Part shown: one piece after another, positions 6,856-8,879 of the stretch
Position numbering within the stretch: position 1 is the stretch's first letter
Layout of the letters: each line of letters begins with the position of its first letter
From: an uncultured Ilumatobacter sp.
Lineage (GTDB): Bacteria; Actinomycetota; Acidimicrobiia; Acidimicrobiales; Ilumatobacteraceae
Direction of reading: 5' to 3'
NCBI GenBank assembly: GCA_937891565.1
Contig: CALAHA010000068.1
Coordinates: 1 to 8,879, forward strand
DNA: 8,879 nt
Notes under the pieces: model-generated
Told to the model about the DNA's origin: nothing
The model's database searches: none
The model's input: only the letters and a program-made list of their open reading frames with translations
Made by a program: the position numbers and the translations under genes

Positions 6856-6915
6856 TCGTACAAATCGGGCTCGGACAAATCAGGCTCAAACGAAGCGGGC
6901 TCAAACGAAGCGGGC
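6856..6915. repeat. Four 15-bp tandem units at a convergent gene junction
   Basis: Four adjoining units: TCGTACAAATCGGGC (6856-6870), TCGGACAAATCAGGC (6871-6885), and two identical TCAAACGAAGCGGGC (6886-6900 and 6901-6915). The last unit is the 3' end of the nitroreductase gene and encodes its final A-R-F-V and stop on the minus strand. The unit before it repeats this exactly, beyond the stop. The two outer units have diverged. The repeat fills nearly all of the 49-bp space between the peptidase and nitroreductase stops, where no terminator hairpin is seen. Confidence 0.9.
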
Positions 6916-7551
6916 GAATACGTCGAGCGGTTCGCGTGCGCTCTCGACGCCATTGATAAGGGCATCTGCATCGGCGGTGCCGAGTGCGACTCCACAGAAG
7001 ATCTGCTGTTCGTCAGGAGCACCGACGAACTCACTGACCGCTGCCTCGTGAACGCACCATGCCTCCTGCGGACACGTGTCGAGGCCGGCTTCTTGAGCGA
7101 GCAGCATGAACGTTTGCAGGAACATGCCGAGATCGCTCCACTGCGGTGGGCCCATGATCCGGTCGACGAAGCAGAAGATCGCAGCAGGTGCGCCGAAGAA
7201 ATCAAGGTTCTTTGCGAATTGCTCGAAACGCCCCGCCTTGTCATCGCGGGTCACGCCGATCGAGGCGTACATGTCCTCGCCAATCTTGTATCTCGATGAC
7301 CGATACGGCTCTGGCATGTTCGGCGGGTAGATGTCGTAGGACGGCGCTCCGGGTTCGCGAGTCGAGAGGAACTCTCGGAATCGCGTCATTGACTCGCCGT
7401 TGACCACGTAGATCCGCCAGGGTTGCACGTTGCCGCCGGACGGCGCGCGCGAGGCCATCGTGAGTAGTTCCTCAATCGTCTCATTGCTGATTGGATCGGG
7501 CAGGAAGGCCCGGACGGACTTGCGTCGGTTGACCGCTTCGGTGACGTTCAT
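6901..7551 (-). CDS. Nitroreductase family protein (PnbA-like, FMN-dependent)
   Basis: Predicted FMN flavoenzyme of 216 residues that uses NAD(P)H to reduce nitroaromatics, quinones or other electrophiles; the physiological substrate is usually unknown. FMN-binding features are visible: RRKSVRAF (9-16) contacting the phosphate, RAPSGGNVQPWRIYVV (35-50), and GVALGTAD (187-194) near the C-terminus. WSDLGMFLQTFMLLAQEAGLDTCPQ (138-162) is the dimer-core helix region. The frame is open 41 codons further upstream, but the family begins at M-x-x-x-EAVNRRKSVRAF and a good Shine-Dalgarno sits before ATG 7549-7551, so the short form is chosen. It is divergent from ribD, whose pathway supplies its cofactor. 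Its last codons and stop form one unit of a 15-bp tandem repeat. Confidence 0.92.
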   Translation of the reverse strand: MNVTEAVNRRKSVRAFLPDPISNETIEELLTMASRAPSGGNVQPWRIYVVNGESMTRFREFLSTREPGAPSYDIYPPNMPEPYRSSRYKIGEDMYASIGVTRDDKAGRFEQFAKNLDFFGAPAAIFCFVDRIMGPPQWSDLGMFLQTFMLLAQEAGLDTCPQEAWCVHEAAVSEFVGAPDEQQIFCGVALGTADADALINGVESAREPLDVFARFV

Positions 7552-7559
7552 ATGGACAG

Positions 7560-7565
7560 TCTCCC
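7560..7565 (-). promoter_or_regulatory. Shine-Dalgarno site fixing the nitroreductase start
   Basis: On the minus strand this reads GGGAGA, 8 nt before ATG 7549-7551. It is among the strongest ribosome binding sites in the window and supports the 216-residue form over the 257-residue open frame. Confidence 0.7.
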
Positions 7566-7570
7566 AACCC

Positions 7571-7598
7571 GCACGCGTCGCTGGCGAACCGCGCGTGC
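7571..7598. promoter_or_regulatory. Inverted repeat in the nitroreductase/ribD divergent gap
   Basis: GCACGCG (7571-7577) and CGCGTGC (7592-7598) are perfect 7-bp inverted arms with a 14-bp spacer. They lie about 20 bp before the nitroreductase start, in the only space available for the promoters of both genes. It may be a regulator site or a 5' UTR hairpin. No FMN riboswitch motif was recognised here. Confidence 0.35.
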
Positions 7599-7680
7599 AA
7601 CCTGAACGTGCGAACTGCGCGAGCGACCGGTGCGTGCGATGGTCTTGGTGCAGGACCGCCTCCGCTGTCAACATGGGCAG

Positions 7681-8685
7681 GTGGCCCTCAACGCGCTAAC
7701 CGATGAGCAATTGATGCAGCACGCGATCGACGCGGCATGGTCGGTGCGAACAACGACGGCTCCGAACCCCTGGGTCGGCGCTGCGCTGCTCACAACTGAT
7801 GGCACCGTCCATATCGGCGCAACGCAGCCGCCCGGCGGCGCACACGCCGAAATCGGTGCGTTGGCTGCTGCCGGCAGTGATGCTGCCGGTGCCACACTGG
7901 CCACCACGCTCGAACCGTGCTGTCACGCGGGCCGAACAGGGCCGTGCACCGCAGCAATCATCGAAGCGGGTGTTGTACGGGTCCTCATTGGTATCGAGGA
8001 CCCTGACAAACAGGTAGCGGGCGAAGGCATCAAGGCACTGCGCGATGCCGGCATCGACGTCGTGGTCGGCACCCTGTCGGCCGAGGTCGCGGTGCAACTT
8101 GAGCCATATCTGCACCACCGCAAAACTGGCCGTCCCTATGTGATCCTCAAGCTCGCCGCCACGCTCGACGGCCGAACAGCTGCACCCGATGGCGGCAGCG
8201 AATGGATCACCGGCAAGGAAGCCCGCACCGACGTGCACCAGATGCGCGCCGAAAGCCAGGCGATCCTCGTCGGTGCCGGCACCGTTCGAGCCGACAACCC
8301 GTCGCTCAACGTGCGCCTCGTCGAGGGGCCGAGCCCCCGCCGCATCGTGCTCGGAACGGCGCCCGCTGACGCCAACGTCCACCCCTGCACCGAGTGGGTT
8401 GGCCCGATCCCCGAACTCCTCGATCGGCTCGCCGCCGACGGTGTACTGCAGTTAATGGTGGAGGGTGGCGCAAACGTCGCATCCGAGTTCCACGATGCTG
8501 GCCTGATCGATCGATACGTGCTGTATGTGGCCCCAGCAATCTTCGGCGGAAACGATGCACATCCCCTTTTCGTTGGCGATGGCGCACCCACGATGGCCGA
8601 CCTACGTCGCGGACGGTTCATTGCCACCCGCCAGTTAGGCAACGACATCAGGATCGACGTGACGCTCGATAAAAACGACCACTGA
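7681..8685 (+). CDS. ribD: Riboflavin biosynthesis protein RibD (deaminase/reductase)
   Basis: Bifunctional cytosolic enzyme (334 residues from this start) carrying out the second and third steps of riboflavin synthesis: deamination of diaminohydroxyphosphoribosylaminopyrimidine, then NADPH reduction of the ribosyl group. The deaminase domain (about 8-145) has zinc ligands H55 with catalytic E57 (HAE), C80 (LEPC) and C89 (GRTGPC). The reductase domain (about 152-330) shows KLAATLDGR (157-165), SEWITGKEAR (173-182), VGAGTVRADNPSL (197-209) and MVEGGANVASEFH (259-271). The region between NPSL and VEGG is tens of residues shorter than I recall for E. coli RibD. The start is uncertain: GTG 7630, ATG 7639 and GTG 7648 are in frame and add unconserved residues. 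GTG 7681 is preferred because it lies just before the conserved D-E-x-x-M segment, but it has no clear ribosome site. Divergent from the nitroreductase gene; 16 bp tail-to-tail from the ribA-like gene. Confidence 0.93.
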   Translation: MALNALTDEQLMQHAIDAAWSVRTTTAPNPWVGAALLTTDGTVHIGATQPPGGAHAEIGALAAAGSDAAGATLATTLEPCCHAGRTGPCTAAIIEAGVVRVLIGIEDPDKQVAGEGIKALRDAGIDVVVGTLSAEVAVQLEPYLHHRKTGRPYVILKLAATLDGRTAAPDGGSEWITGKEARTDVHQMRAESQAILVGAGTVRADNPSLNVRLVEGPSPRRIVLGTAPADANVHPCTEWVGPIPELLDRLAADGVLQLMVEGGANVASEFHDAGLIDRYVLYVAPAIFGGNDAHPLFVGDGAPTMADLRRGRFIATRQLGNDIRIDVTLDKNDH

Positions 8686-8701
8686 ACGGCCGTCGGCGCT
8701 A

Positions 8702-8879
8702 TCAGCCGAGGTGGTTCAGAAGCTTGCGTTTCGAGGCGAGGTAGGCGCGGCTCTCGGCGGTGTGAGCGACGTCGATTGGCACCATTTCGGCCACAGTGAC
8801 GCCATGCTCTTCGAGCCCCTGCGTCTTCGCCGGATTGTTACTGATCAACCGGACCGAGCCGACGCCGAGGTCAAGCAGG
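8702..8879 (-). CDS. ribA: GTP cyclohydrolase II C-terminus (RibA or RibBA), partial
   Basis: Only the last 58 codons and the stop (8702-8704) are in the window; the gene continues beyond the right edge. The minus-strand translation begins LLDLGVGSVRLISNNPAKTQ and goes on to GLEEHGVTVAEMVPIDV, ending YLASKRKLLNHLG. The pattern L-x-D-L-G-V-x-S-V-R-L-x-x-N-N-P-x-K, then G-V-x-V-x-E-x-V-P, then Y-L-x-x-K-R is the C-terminal signature of GTP cyclohydrolase II, which opens GTP to make the pyrimidine that RibD deaminates. Whether this is stand-alone RibA or the RibBA fusion with dihydroxybutanone-phosphate synthase cannot be seen. It converges on ribD with 16 bp between stops, so the two riboflavin genes here are not in one operon. 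The assignment is by recognition of this short tail. Confidence 0.82.
   Translation of the reverse strand, partial: LLDLGVGSVRLISNNPAKTQGLEEHGVTVAEMVPIDVAHTAESRAYLASKRKLLNHLG

Noticed and set aside
8693..8709. TCGGC-N7-GCCGA hairpin between ribD and the ribA-like gene
   Set aside because: 5-bp stem overlapping the ribA-like stop codon; such short stems arise often by chance at this GC content.

Overview
The window is high-GC bacterial DNA with long antisense shadow frames, strong G/C preference at third codon positions, and GTG used beside ATG as a start. The gene content (PhyH dioxygenase, ACAD10/11-like acyl-CoA dehydrogenase, TetR/MFS pair, PnbA-type nitroreductase, riboflavin genes) suggests an actinobacterium. 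I lean towards the Acidimicrobiia (Ilumatobacter-like), but that is inference from protein style and not a database result. I see no RNA genes, insertion sequences, CRISPR or phage genes.

Layout. 1-310 is apparently non-coding. 311-2255 is a two-gene plus-strand unit: an eight-histidine membrane hydroxylase (sterol desaturase/fatty acid hydroxylase superfamily), then, one base after its stop codon, a phytanoyl-CoA dioxygenase-like Fe(II)/2-oxoglutarate enzyme. A GC-rich hairpin separates this unit from a convergent TetR repressor (2479-3081, minus). The repressor is divergent from a monocarboxylate-type MFS transporter (3201-4400, plus). Their 119-bp shared gap holds two perfect 16-bp palindromes, so autoregulation plus control of the transporter is likely. 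A hairpin terminator follows the transporter.

Next comes a minus-strand acyl-CoA dehydrogenase (4586-5842), head-to-head across 58 bp with a plus-strand lipoprotein M14 metallopeptidase (5901-6851). The peptidase carries a 12-bp tandem repeat in its membrane-proximal linker. It converges on a minus-strand nitroreductase (6901-7551), and the junction is made of four 15-bp tandem units that duplicate the nitroreductase's last four codons and stop. The nitroreductase is divergent from ribD (7681-8685, plus). ribD converges, with 16 bp between stop codons, on the 3' end of a GTP cyclohydrolase II gene (ribA or ribBA) that runs off the right edge.

How the genes may work together. The left half looks like lipid or sterol oxidation plus export or import of an organic acid under a TetR switch. 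The right half makes flavin (RibA product feeds RibD) beside two flavoenzymes. Most genes are ordinary family members. The parts most worth a second look are the paired iron oxygenases, the palindromes at 3111-3154, and the two in-register tandem repeats at 6039-6122 and 6856-6915. I found no convincing evidence of a wholly new system.
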